This document shows positions 44,865-55,900 of a stretch of DNA of 64,000 nt, piece by piece (position 1 is the stretch's first letter; every line of letters starts with the position of its first letter). Position numbers and translations under genes: made by a program. The stretch comes from Datisca glomerata (Eukaryota > Streptophyta > Magnoliopsida > Cucurbitales > Datiscaceae), in NCBI GenBank assembly GCA_003255025.1, contig QANY01007467.1:310001-374000 (forward strand), given 5' to 3'. Below the pieces are notes generated by a model. It ran no database searches, had not been told where the DNA came from, and saw only the letters and a program-made list of their open reading frames with translations.

Positions 44865-45690
44865 ATATTCATATTGAGTTGGTACCATGCACTGCCCCTA
44901 TATCCAAAGCTTCGCATCGTATGGCTTCTGTTGAGTTGAAAGAACTTAAGGACTAACTTCAAGAATTACTAGATAAGGGTTTCATTAGACTCAGTGTTTC
45001 ACCTTGTGGTGCTCCAATATTATTTGTTAAAAAGAAAGATGGATTAATTAGGCTATGCATTAACTACATGGAGTTGAATATTGTCACTATCAAGAATAAG
45101 TATTTGTTACTATGCATTGAGGATTTGTTTGATCAACTTAAAGGAGCATTAGTATTCTCTAAGATTGAATTGAGATCATGTTACCATCAGTTCAGGATTT
45201 AAGATGAGGATATTCCTAAGACAGCGTTTCATACTCGTTACGGCCATTACAAGTTTGTAGTGATGTCGTTTGGATTAACTAATGCTCCAACAGCCTTTAT
45301 GAATTTGATGTACCGGGTTGTTCAATGAGTACTTAGATTCTTTTGTAATTGTCTTCATTGATGATATTTTTGTGTACTCTAGATTAGAGGCTGAACATAT
45401 GGATCACCTCAAGATTATTTTGCAAGCATTAAAGACATATCAATTATATGCCAAATTCCAGAAGTGTGAGTTTTGGCTTCAACAAGTAGCAATCCTTGGC
45501 CATGTGGTATCTCGAGATGGAATCTCAGTTAACCCGTCTAAGATTGAAGTAGTGGTTAACTGGCCTCAACCGACACATGTTAGGGAGGTTTATGGTTTTC
45601 TAGGTCTGACAGGATATTACAAGGGGTTCGTTGATGGTTTTGAAAAGATCGATGTTCTCCTTACTCAGTTGACCATGTATTATCGATGAT
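44865..45690 (+). pseudogene. Chromovirus reverse transcriptase
   Basis: Blocks: [84 protein letters not shown]. The palm motif FIDD is intact at 45354-45365. The thumb reads KFQKCEFWL, FLGHVVSRDGI-like and FLGLTGYYKGFV. A frameshift near 45,310 and two stops break it. After 45,690 the RNase H is absent. Confidence 0.85.
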
Positions 45691-45879
45691 CAAAACTCTG
45701 GCTTCTGATTCATAGTGAAGTGGATTCAGAGAAAAGACAAGGATTCATTGTCAGTAATGATTCAACTCTTCATTTTCATGGGAGGCTTGTGTCCCGAAAG
45801 ATACATACATTAGGCAGGAATTACTCACGGAAGTTCACAGTTCATCATACACAGTGCACCTTGACAGTACTAAGATGTA

Positions 45880-47046
45880 TCACGATTTAAAGTTACATTA
45901 TGGTGGAATGATATGAAACATGATATTGCTAAACTTGTTAGTAAATGTTTGGTGTGTCAGCAGATTAAGGCTCAGAGACAGCGACCATATAGGGTCTTAC
46001 AACCATTAAGTACTCTTGAATGAAAGTGAGAGCATGTGAGTATGGATTTCATTTTAGGGGTACCGAGGACGGTAAAAGGTTATAACTCCATTTAGGTTAT
46101 GGTGGATCGTCTTACCAAGTCTGTACACTTCTTGCCTGGAAAGACTACATTTTCAGTGGAGGATATGGTTCGGTTGTATATCCGAGAGATTGTTCGACTT
46201 CATGGGGTTCCAGTGTCTATAGTATCAGATCTGGATCCACGATTCACGTCAAATTTTTTACGGAGTCTACAGAAAGCTTTGCGTACTCAGTTGAATTTTA
46301 GTATAAATTTCCATCCGTCATCTGATGGGCAATCTGAGCGTACGATCTAGACGTTATAGGATATGATTCGAGCATGTGCGTTAGATTTTTCTGGTAGTTG
46401 GGATGCGCAACTGGCACTTGTGGAGTTTGGTATGACTCCGTTTGAGGCACTTTATGGGAAGAAGTGTCGGTCGCCAGTTTACTGGGATGAAGTTGGTGAA
46501 CAGAAGCTTTTGGGTCCTGACTTGGTTCAGTCTATGAATGAAGCTACTCAAAAAATCAGGGAAAGAATGAAAATCGTTTAGAGTAAACAAAATAGTTATG
46601 CAGATGTTAGGAGAAATGACCTTGAATTTGAAGTGGGTGACCATATATTTCTCAAGGTTGTACGAATGAAGGGTGTTATGCGTTTTGGTCGTAAGGGGAA
46701 GCTGAGTCCCAGATTTATTGGCCCTTTTGAGATTTTGGATCATATCGATCTTTAGGCCTACCGGCTCGCTTTACCACCAACTTTTTCAAATGTTCGTAAT
46801 GTGTTTCAGATCTCAATGCTTCGCAAGTACGTGCCTCATCTAACGCATGTCATTGATTTTGAACTTCTGCAAGTTCGTGATGACCTCACTTATGAAGAGA
46901 AACCAGTCAGAATTCTAGAGTACATGGATCAGACTTTTCGTAACAGAACGATGCAGATGATCAAGGGAACGAGAAATTATCAGATCGAGGAAGCAACGTG
47001 GGAACGAGAAGTGGGGATACATGGCAAGTATCCAGAGTTATTTTAA
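45880..47046 (+). pseudogene. Chromovirus integrase with chromodomain
   Basis: Zinc-binding end remnant (CLVCQQIKAQ-like near 45,945), then VDRLTKSVHFLP, VSIVSDLDPRFTS, FHPSSDGQSERTI, WDAQLALVEFGMTPFEALYG, KLSPRFIGPFEIL and FQISMLRKYV. The last ~60 residues (YEEKPVRILEYMD to ATWEREVGIHGKYPELF) form a chromodomain, which in this lineage steers integration to particular chromatin. Four in-frame stops. The chromodomain block itself is open to its normal stop at 47044-47046. Confidence 0.88.
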
Positions 47047-47092
47047 TAAGGTATATTCCTTTCGAAGACAAAAGTTCTTAAGGAGGTGAGAA

Positions 47093-49197
47093 TGTAACAC
47101 CTCAAGCATTATTAAGGGGTTATGTTGTAATTTTAACCCTCCCACTCACACTATATAAGCTACACCCTATTATAACCACCTACACCTCCTTTTTTTCCCC
47201 TATTTCTTTTCACCAAGCCCTCCCCCATTATAACTGCTATTCTCTCTTTCTCTTGCAGTTCTCTTCCCCAACAAAAACTCCATCTGCCTGCTTCTCCTTC
47301 ATTCAATTTCATCTCCATCATCTTCTAAAATTCTATAAGTATTATTCATCTTTATTCTTGCTTTTCTTTTCTGTCTCTAATCAACTTTGATTTTGATTAA
47401 TTCGTTGAGGCACCAATCTGAATCTTTGTTCTCTAATTTTCCAGCAAGTTATGTTCTTGTTCGTCTTTGCTTATTGAATCATTTTTGCATTGTCGCCGTC
47501 CATCAATTCCAGTAAGCCCTTTCATTTTTCTCCTTCTCCCTTTCAGATTTTCTTCTATTTTTCTCTCTGATTTAATTCATGCCCTCTTTGATTTTCGTCT
47601 GTAAAAAAATTCCAGCAAAACTCTTCCTCTCTAAGTCTTCTCTGTGATTCATCGTTGCCTCTATCACTCGTTCGATAAGCTTAATTTCCTTCATTTCTTT
47701 CTCTATTTCTTTGTTGTTCTCTGTTTAGACTATAACTAGGTCTTGTACTCGGTTGGTCTGACCCAATCTGACCCAGTTTTCACCCAGATCGAACTAGTTT
47801 AACTAAATCAGACTGAAATGGTTTAGCCAAACCAGATCAGATCAGCCCAACCAAACTAACCGAATCGGTCCAAACAAACCAACCTGAATCGGTGTAGACC
47901 AACTAGACTGAACCGGCCCAACCAGCAGAACCGAACCGATTCAGACTGCCCAAACCTAGTTGAATCGGTCTGAATGTTTAGTTTCCACCTCTTTATGACC
48001 TCACTCGCCCTTCTAATTAATTAAATAATTGTAGTTATTATATGAATATTTTGTGATATGAGATCATTGGATTCAGGTCATTAATTGCTGAATATAATTC
48101 GTAACAAACCAGGTAAGTGGACTTACGTAGTAATTTGATTCATATGTTATGAACGTAGCATAATTAATTTATTATTGCTTTATTAATTTCTTTTTGTTGC
48201 TAAATCTAATGATCAAATGTTTTATTTATTTTTCTATATCAGTCCAGTTAATTACCATGTTATGTATGATTAGATTTTGAGTTTACACGCATTAGTTATA
48301 ACGTTTATGTTCACGAACAAGTTACATGTTAGTTAGGAATACAAGTTACCATGAATCATGAAATTAACATAAGTAAAGTGATAAGTAAATAAGAGGTACA
48401 CTTAAACATATCCCTTGGTTAACAAATAACTAAGTTCACGTCATGTTATCAGCTATACGGTTGGGTGTCACCATGTTCATGTCAGCGTCCTTAAGGTTTA
48501 GATAACCTTAAATGACACCAGCTTCAGGACACCCATTTTGTCATGTTTACGTTCATGTTACAAGTTCAAGTTTAAGTGTGAATCAATTTTGGTTAGGTTG
48601 TTAACCGGAGAATATGTCTAGCCAAATCATGATCAAACAAGTTACAAGTACAAGTTTAAGTTACATGATAACCATGAAATCAACTATGTTAAGTACAAGT
48701 ACATTATGTAATTTAATAACCAAGTGAATATGTTAATTATGGTTGCATGAGTTACATGTTAACGTTTGTTTCATGTTAAGCTTATTAGTATATAAGTTTA
48801 CTTACTGAATATTTTTAATACTCACTCCTTCATAGATGATTGTGTTACAGGTAATGACGAGCAGCAAGAGTGAGGGACTGCCATAGCCAGCAGAATCAGG
48901 AAACTTCCAGTTATTTATGAATCTCCATGTTTTAGTCTACGATAATATGTATGACTTTTATGTTTTATGGATTTTTGTGATTGACTTTATTACAGATTAA
49001 TTTATCATTCATTACAGTTTATTGAGTAGACATTCTGTTAGAATAATTTTAAGCTTTTGCTATTTAATATTAAAGTTAGGGCAAATTAGGGTATTCAATT
49101 TGGGAATTTTTCTCAAATTAGGGTTTCAATTGAATTGAAGGTTTTTGAATTGTGGAATTACATACATGTTTAACTCTAAAAAAATCAGGGCGTTACA
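47093..49197 (+). repeat. 3' LTR of chromovirus (2,105 bp)
   Basis: Begins TGTAACACC and ends GGCGTTACA, a 9-bp inverted repeat with one mismatch. Contains a pyrimidine-rich leader-like part (47,160-47,700) and a low-complexity AACCGAATCGG/ACCCA repeat stretch at about 47,755-47,975. No genes. Confidence 0.9.
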
Positions 49198-49439
49198 CCT
49201 CAGCTCTTTCATCTCCCGCATCAGCAGAAATTACATAACACCTCAAGTACATCTAGTAGAGGGTATGCTCCCTGCTAGGCCTCTGTAGTTGGATAATCAC
49301 ATCAGCTGGTGGCACTAAAACTGGCTTACTATCTTGTGTTGGCTTACCAACAACTCCTTCATCAGCACGATCACCTTCAATGTCTCTACCATCACCTTTC
49401 CCTGACAATTTGTAGCAACTGCATTTATCCTAAGCTCAT

Positions 49440-49960
49440 CAGTATGCGGTTCTCACCATTCACCAAACCTATAATACTTTGTTCATCAAGGAATTTCACA
49501 TCTTGACTTATGACAATTTCTTTCTTAGTTGGATCACATCATTTCTTATAGGGTAATTCACTACATGTACTTTTCTTCACTACTTTCACCAAATCCTTAG
49601 TGAACTCCATATATTTCATGTAGAGTGTAGGCTTTTTCCTTCCTTTAGCCATTGTTATTGACCCTTTGATGAGTTTTCATTTATCTTCACCAAAGTAATT
49701 TTGATAACCATCATTGAATTGACTTATAAAAATCAAGTTCAGTCGAATCCCTAGAACGTGTCTCACATTATTGAGTACTAACTTGCATATGATATTTGTC
49801 TCTAGACACACATCTCCAATATCTGTAATCTTAGAGGTACCATCATTCTACATCATCACAACACCAAAATACATTATATGTATGATGAAACAATATCTTA
49901 TGGAGGCAACATGTATGGTAGTAGCACCATCAACTACCCATTTTGTGTTTAGGGATATAC
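49440..49960 (-). pseudogene. Copia protease region
   Basis: Minus-strand translation: KWVVDGATTIHV (usual DSGAT lost its Ser-Gly), YFGVV, NDGTSKITDIGDVCLETN, VRHVLGIRLNLIF, ITMAKGRKKPTLYM. These are the retropepsin and the gag-pre-integrase start of copia elements, with stops in between. Confidence 0.65.
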
Positions 49961-50199
49961 CATGACAACATTCTCGTGTGAGATAACAAACACGTCTTGA
50001 TCGGTGGTTGTAATGTAACTGTACTCATCACATCGTTGCAATTAACATCATTTTCTTTATACTTCTCACTTTTCAACATTCAGGACTCAAATTCTTATCC
50101 CTCATTTTCTTGTAGTGAATCTCTTACCTGTCAAATTGCTTAAACTTCTCTCTTAGTTTCCTGTAACAAAAGTCTCTGACTGACTAACTGAAGAACCAT

Positions 50200-50960
50200 C
50201 AAGAGAGAAATTACTTAGTGATACTACCAATGTTTCAGGACTGTCTCTAGACAATTATGAAGCAACGAGTCTTGAAGCTCATCATCAGGAATTATTTTCA
50301 TTTAAGGAAGCTGATTGTCAATGCTCTAAATTTCATTTAGTGCTCTGCGGTTGAGGCACCTTCTTTGTATTTTAGGTTCATAATCTTTCATTTTAGAGCA
50401 GCTTTATTCTTAGTCGTTTTTATCCCATACAACTCTTTAACTTAATTCATAAAGAGTGTGCAGATGTTTCACTCGCTATATGGTGATAGACATCATCATC
50501 CACCACTGTAAACTATAATCGATGAATTATTGATGCAATAATTTTCCTTATTCAACAATTTCTAGTTAGTCTCATTTAGACTACCAACGTTTCAGGACTA
50601 TGTGGTAGGCAATTGAGAAGCAATAAGGTCTGAAGCTCGTCATCAAGAACTATTTTCATTGAAGAAAGTTGATTAACAATGCTCTAAATCTCATTCAGTG
50701 ATCTGCGATTGAGACACCCTATTTGTACTTTAGGTTCATAAGCTTTCGTATAAGAAAAGCTTTATTCCTAGTTTTTTTAGTCCAGTAATTTCAAATCTTC
50801 TTTATTTATGTTAATTGACTACACAATATCATCCTTAATTGGTGCATGAAACTTTTTACAGTAAATAAGATCTTCTATTTTTCCTTTTAAAAATTCCAAT
50901 TACTCATATTCAGGCTAATTATTATGCTTGTATTAACTTCCATGACTACCATGAACTACA
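50200..50960 (-). pseudogene. Copia gag with internal duplication
   Basis: Minus strand: VNTSIIISLNMSNWNF, KGKIEDLIY, then SLNEI-SIVNQLSSMKIVLDDELQTLLLLNCLP, SPETLVV. A second, diverged copy of the last part lies about 365 bp further along. The block is the UBN2-type gag of copia elements. Stops are frequent. Confidence 0.65.
50205..50790 (-). repeat. Direct duplication of a ~205-bp gag segment
   Basis: ACTACCAAYGTTTCAGGACT through GGTTCATAAKCTTTC and GCTTTATTCYTAGT occurs at about 50,212-50,415 and again at 50,578-50,782 in the same orientation, with ~15-20% difference. Confidence 0.75.
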
Positions 50961-51489
50961 AATCACGTCAGCCAGGCTCTGACACCACTTGGTGGCATCA
51001 GGTATTCTCAACCAAAAGCTAGTTTGAAAAGTGAGACTTTTCCACATTTATAAACTGAGTATTATTCTCTTTCATAATCGATAAGAGATAATCCAAAAAA
51101 AACATAGAGATTATTTTATCCATAATAGTTTTTCAATAAGAGTTTCTAATCTAATTTTACTAAGATTTTAGTTTCTCACAACACCATAATATATGTTTAA
51201 AGGGGCAACGGTTAAACTTAAAAGTTCCATTGAGTAGTCTAGATAGACCAATAAAACAATAGCCTGAGAATGTGAAGTGCGAAGTCTGGGGTAAAGGACG
51301 AGCACTAAGATCAGCCTCTAGATGGTGATAAAATGTTATGGTTCAATATCTTCTGAGAATTAGTTCACAAATCGTTGTAAAAGAGGTGAATGCTACTATT
51401 TATAGATACTAGCTAAGATAACATGTAATTAATCCATCAATTAGTTATACAAATATTAATTAAATACAACCACCTCGATTAAATACACT

Positions 51490-52560
51490 GAGATAGCTAG
51501 AAGAGCTCATGCATCCAATCGCCATGGACATGTCACAGGCCAAACGTATTGACTAACACAACAAGTAGGTTGGAGAACGAGTCATGTTGATGAGACGTAA
51601 AGGCAACATTCAACCAAACCATTCCCAAGGGGTTCTTAGAACTAGGACCATTCCAGAAGCAGGAAGGTGGAAAATCTACAGCTCTCAAAATGGCCACGTT
51701 GGAGAATGGCAATCCTTTCCAATACAATGCTCGTCCTAATCCTCCTAGGTAACAGCCTCCAAATCGTTAACTGAAAAATGATTCATCTAAGTCTTGTCAC
51801 GTGACTTGATGACTAAACTACAACGTGAATATAATAAGTATGGATTTCATAGTAGTATGAACTAGTCTTGTTCAAGATGTAGTAATATAAGCAAGTGTTT
51901 ATCAATGTCTATAGAAGTCAATTTTCTCATGTTGCTTCAATACGATGCATTAACAAGGGCTTCAACAGATCATCTTCAAGGAACTTCAACATAGTGCCCT
52001 CGCAATGGAGGACCACAACGCCCTCGCATTTGAACCTAAATAAGTCTCTTTTGATCGTCTTGACTCTCCATGGCACTAGAAGCTCTAAATTGATCAAAAC
52101 TCTCCAAGTTATTATCCCAAACGTATTGAGCTGAATCTATAGAAGTTGCTAGACTTTGTTCTAACGAGACTGTAATTGCTAGACTATAAGTGGAAGACCA
52201 TGTGCTAGGCTTTATCTAGCTTGACAGTGCTAGACTTTGTTCTAGTAGTGTTTATATTATTACTTATTGGAGTTTCAACAACAGGGTTCTTTGAACAATA
52301 GGGTCATAAAGTGCCAAACAAAAAAGGAAGAGAGAATGAGTTGAAGAAGAGAGAGGAAACCTTTTGGGGTGAATTAAAAAGAAGAAGAAATAAAATAAGT
52401 CCCAATGTCATGTCTATTTTCTCTGGTGCGGCCATACCGTAAAATTGAGCATAAACAGAATTGCATGCTATCATGTTCAGTTGATCCAACTCGATTCCTA
52501 TCTTATATATTGTTTGTTGTGATTGGTGTGAGAGAACCGACATTTACAATGTGATTCTCT
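51490..52560. other. Upstream region of APC2, no gene seen
   Basis: Short TGCTAGACTTTGTTCTA words repeat at about 52,148, 52,175 and 52,230. Small frames on the minus strand (51533-51727, 52304-52543) show no recognisable domain. The proximal promoter of APC2 must lie here or in the following 350 bp, but no clear TATA box was identified. Confidence 0.4.
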
Positions 52561-52918
52561 GAAACCTCTCAAACCGGACTGAACCGAACCAAACCGCTTA
52601 CTCATCTAGCCCTCATTCAACAGTTAGCAGTACTACCAGACTACAGGAGTTTCACAAACTGACCAAAAGAGAAGGAATGTTGTCATTTGTTACCAACAGC
52701 GGAAGTTCCGTTACACGACGTCGTCAAACCTGTCAATTCGTTTGCCTTGCATTTCCTTCTCTTTTCAAGTGGGGAGTGATAAGAGTGGCGGCAAATCTGA
52801 AAACGGATACTCGAAGACGAACGGAAGAGAATAAAAAATTTCCATTTTTTTTCTTCTTCTCATTTGAATTATTAATTGTAATAATTTGAAAATATAGGTT
52901 TTGCACAAGAGAATCGAC

Positions 52919-55900
52919 ATGGAGGAATCGACCTCTTTAGTATGTAAACTAGGTCTTCTAGACTCGCTTAGCGACGACACAGTCGTAGATATACTTGATA
53001 GCTATAACGGATTTTGTGCCACCTCCGAAGCCCTCCTAAACGGCGCTGTCCATCTCTCTGTCGGCTCCGAGTTCGTAGCTCATGTACATTCCCTCTGCAA
53101 GCACGGCCTCGAGTCTCTCGTCCGCGATCATTTCCTTCGCTCACTTGAGGTATGAAATGTCTCCATTTCCTCTCGTTCTTCATGAATATTATCAATTTCA
53201 TAGAAGCTAGGTCGTATGGTTTAGTTACTAGCTGCTTGGCTTACTTCTTTCTGCTAATGGATTTTTGTTCTTTTTTGTTGAAATCAATGGGGTTGTAGTA
53301 TATTTGCAGATATATCTGTGTTACTGTGTTCATTTTGTAGCATCATGTATTTTTCCCTGTAGAAAACATTTGAGAGAACAGGAGCTTTGAGATTCTGGCT
53401 GCATTTTCAGGCTTACAAGGATGCTACAATTTTAAACAGCGATAACCCCACTGTACGTGAAGCAAAGTATATATTTACCATGTATATGAACTTCTATTAA
53501 TCTTCATATCTACATTATGCTAATTCAAGTCTTTACTGTAGAAGAGCTTATCTGCCTTCATTTTAATCACAGATTTGCGGGGACGAAGTTCAGGAAGTGT
53601 TATATCAGGCTCTGGAAGAGATATCTTTCGAAAAGAAATATCAAGAGGAGTGCTTGTCAATGCTGGTTGATGCTTTGCAGTCATATAAGGATAGCTTATT
53701 GGAGGGAAGTCACAACTTAGACGCGGAAAGAGTATATCTCTTTGCAAAGTATCAATTACTCATTTCCTCAGTTCTTATGGCCACTCTTCCCCAGCATTTT
53801 CCTGGTAGATATGTCTAATAATTACTGATACTTCTAGTCTTGTATTGAGCATTTCTTTAATTTTTTGTCGGATTAACATTTTTTGGTCTGTGGATGATTG
53901 ATATTTATGTTTTTTCTCTAAGTAAAGACCGGTTCCCAGAATTTTATCTTTTGGTGGTTAGTGAAACTTGGCAACATGGAAACTCTATAATTTTCACACT
54001 AAATTTGGAAGGAAAAAAAATGTTTTTCTGCTACTTTGGGTAATGGCTTTCAATCTTGCCATGTTAACTGTTGAAGTACTTAAATAAACCAGGTCCATTA
54101 TGGATAAGCTGGTTATGTGATTTCCGACTATTTTATCCACATTGTTTTCTTTCCAAAAGATCATTTGGTCAAAGTCTTGCCCAAGACAAACAAGGAAAAA
54201 GTTACATTTTGCATATTGTTCAAGAATATGATTGATGAGATAGATTTACTAGATCTCTGCAGGTTTCTGCCCCTACACTAATAGATGAAGAATGTCTAAC
54301 TTTTCTGTTGAGCCTCAACCTCTATTGTGCTGATTTTTTTTTTTTTCAAAAGAGAACATAACTGTGCCCGATTAATCCTCTAAGGGGGCTGTACAAGCAG
54401 AGAACGAAAATGTGAAAGGAAAAAAAGGGAACTTCAACCCAGCCAATGGTTATCAAGATGAATCTATGAACGAAATGCATTAGCTACTCCTATAAAAAAC
54501 GAACAATACCTATTCTCACTCTATAATTTTGTCTGTTGATTTCTCTTCAACTGGTTGGGTAGTATTTATTGTGCTCGTATTTACTAAATAGAATCTGGAA
54601 ATAATTTTCTAAAGAGTAGAGGGGGTTGTTAATGATTGTCATATGCAACAGCTTTCATTGTGGTTTTTCTGCGGCGGTTGATTGTATTAAAATTGTATAG
54701 AGATTTTGATCGGCATCTCATTTGTGTTCTGCCATTCTCCACTCGTTTCCAAAAGAATTGTGCTACATTTAGCTGTGTAGCTGTAACATTATATATTTAA
54801 CTTGATCTTTTTCAAATTCAATCGATCATTAATGCTAATGGTATGATGTCACTTGGTAGTTTGTGCTCAAACTTTTACTTCAACGGCTTACATATTTCTC
54901 CCGACTCAATGGAATATGCCTTTTTTTTTTGCTTAAATTTCTTTAAGTGAGGTTAGCTCTCCTTTATAATTTACACTGTATTGTTCTTAGATATACTCCA
55001 CTGGTACTTCAAGAGAAGGTTGGAGGAGTTGAATTCAATCATGGCTGGAGAATTAAGTAATGATTATGAATCTCAATTTGGGGTGGACATGGATTTAGAT
55101 GATAAAAGCAAAATCTCAAACAAATCTGTTGAAATGGATACCGATGACTTACATCAGCAGGATAGGTCTCCTGATGTCAATAAATTGGTGAAGAACATCG
55201 GAAAGGTTGTTTGTGCTCTCAGGAATCTTGGATTTACATCTATGGCTGAAGATGCCTATGCTTCAGCTATTTTTGTGCTTCTGAAGGTGAACGGACATTT
55301 GATGTATCATGATTGCCTCATCTTTCCCTTCCAGATCATTCTCTTCGCTCTTGTATTAAGCTTCTTTGCAGGACTCGCTTTCTACAGAAGTTTTTCCCTT
55401 GGTACTATTTCAACTTTTCTGTTTGCATGGCAGGCAAAGGTGCATAATCTTGCTGGTGATGATTATAGGAACTCTATTTTGGAGTCCATTAAAGGGTGGA
55501 TAAAGGTTGGACTTTCTTGTGTATAAAAGTTTACCAAGTTTTGCATAGATTAAAATTGTTAAAATAACTGATTGTGATGAAGGATTAACCAATTAGTGTT
55601 GTTATTACCATAATACCATATGACCTGTTTATATTTGTGTTCACTATTGCTTGTCTCATTTTTCATAGATCGAATAATTGTTTGGATGCTGCATGGGTGT
55701 TATAAAAAAATTAAGCTTTTGTTACGTATTTTATTGGATTCGAGTATAATGGCACTTGTTCATATGAAAGAATATAGTTAAATGCTTGACTTCCGCTACA
55801 TCAAAAGTTATATCAGCATGATTTCTTTTAATGTTCTATGGACTATAAATTGTTATTTCGGCCTTCTGTACTACTTATGACTATGCTGTTAGTATTCCTG

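Larger units (their letters stand above)
43002..49197 (+). mobile_element. Ty3/gypsy chromovirus (Tekay-like), 5' LTR truncated
   Basis: Only about 151 bp of the 5' LTR remains (43002-43152), matching the end of the 3' LTR (47093-49197). A primer-site remnant follows (TTAGAGCAAAGGTTTTAG). Gag, protease, RT and integrase come in order and end in a chromodomain. The RNase H is deleted. The polypurine-type GGAGGTGAGAA precedes the 3' LTR. Confidence 0.9.
49200..51480 (-). mobile_element. Minus-strand copia fragment: LTR, gag, protease
   Basis: From right to left: an LTR with a minus-strand TATA (CTATAAATAG, plus 51396-51405), a primer site TGGTGTCAGAGCCTGGC (plus 50971-50987), gag and protease. 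It stops at the chromovirus LTR. The LTR spans roughly 50,991 to 51,480; its outer end is uncertain. Integrase, RT and the 3' LTR are absent. Confidence 0.7.

Noticed and set aside
51533..51727. 64-codon minus-strand frame
   Set aside because: No motif recognised and no neighbouring exon-like sequence; may be chance.
52901..52918. Longer APC2 start at 52901
   Set aside because: The codon there is TTG; the first ATG in frame is 52919, and conserved sequence begins after it.
54330..54420. SINE inside APC2 intron 3
   Set aside because: A T12 run beside unique sequence suggested a minus-strand poly(A) tail, but no A/B boxes or duplication were found.
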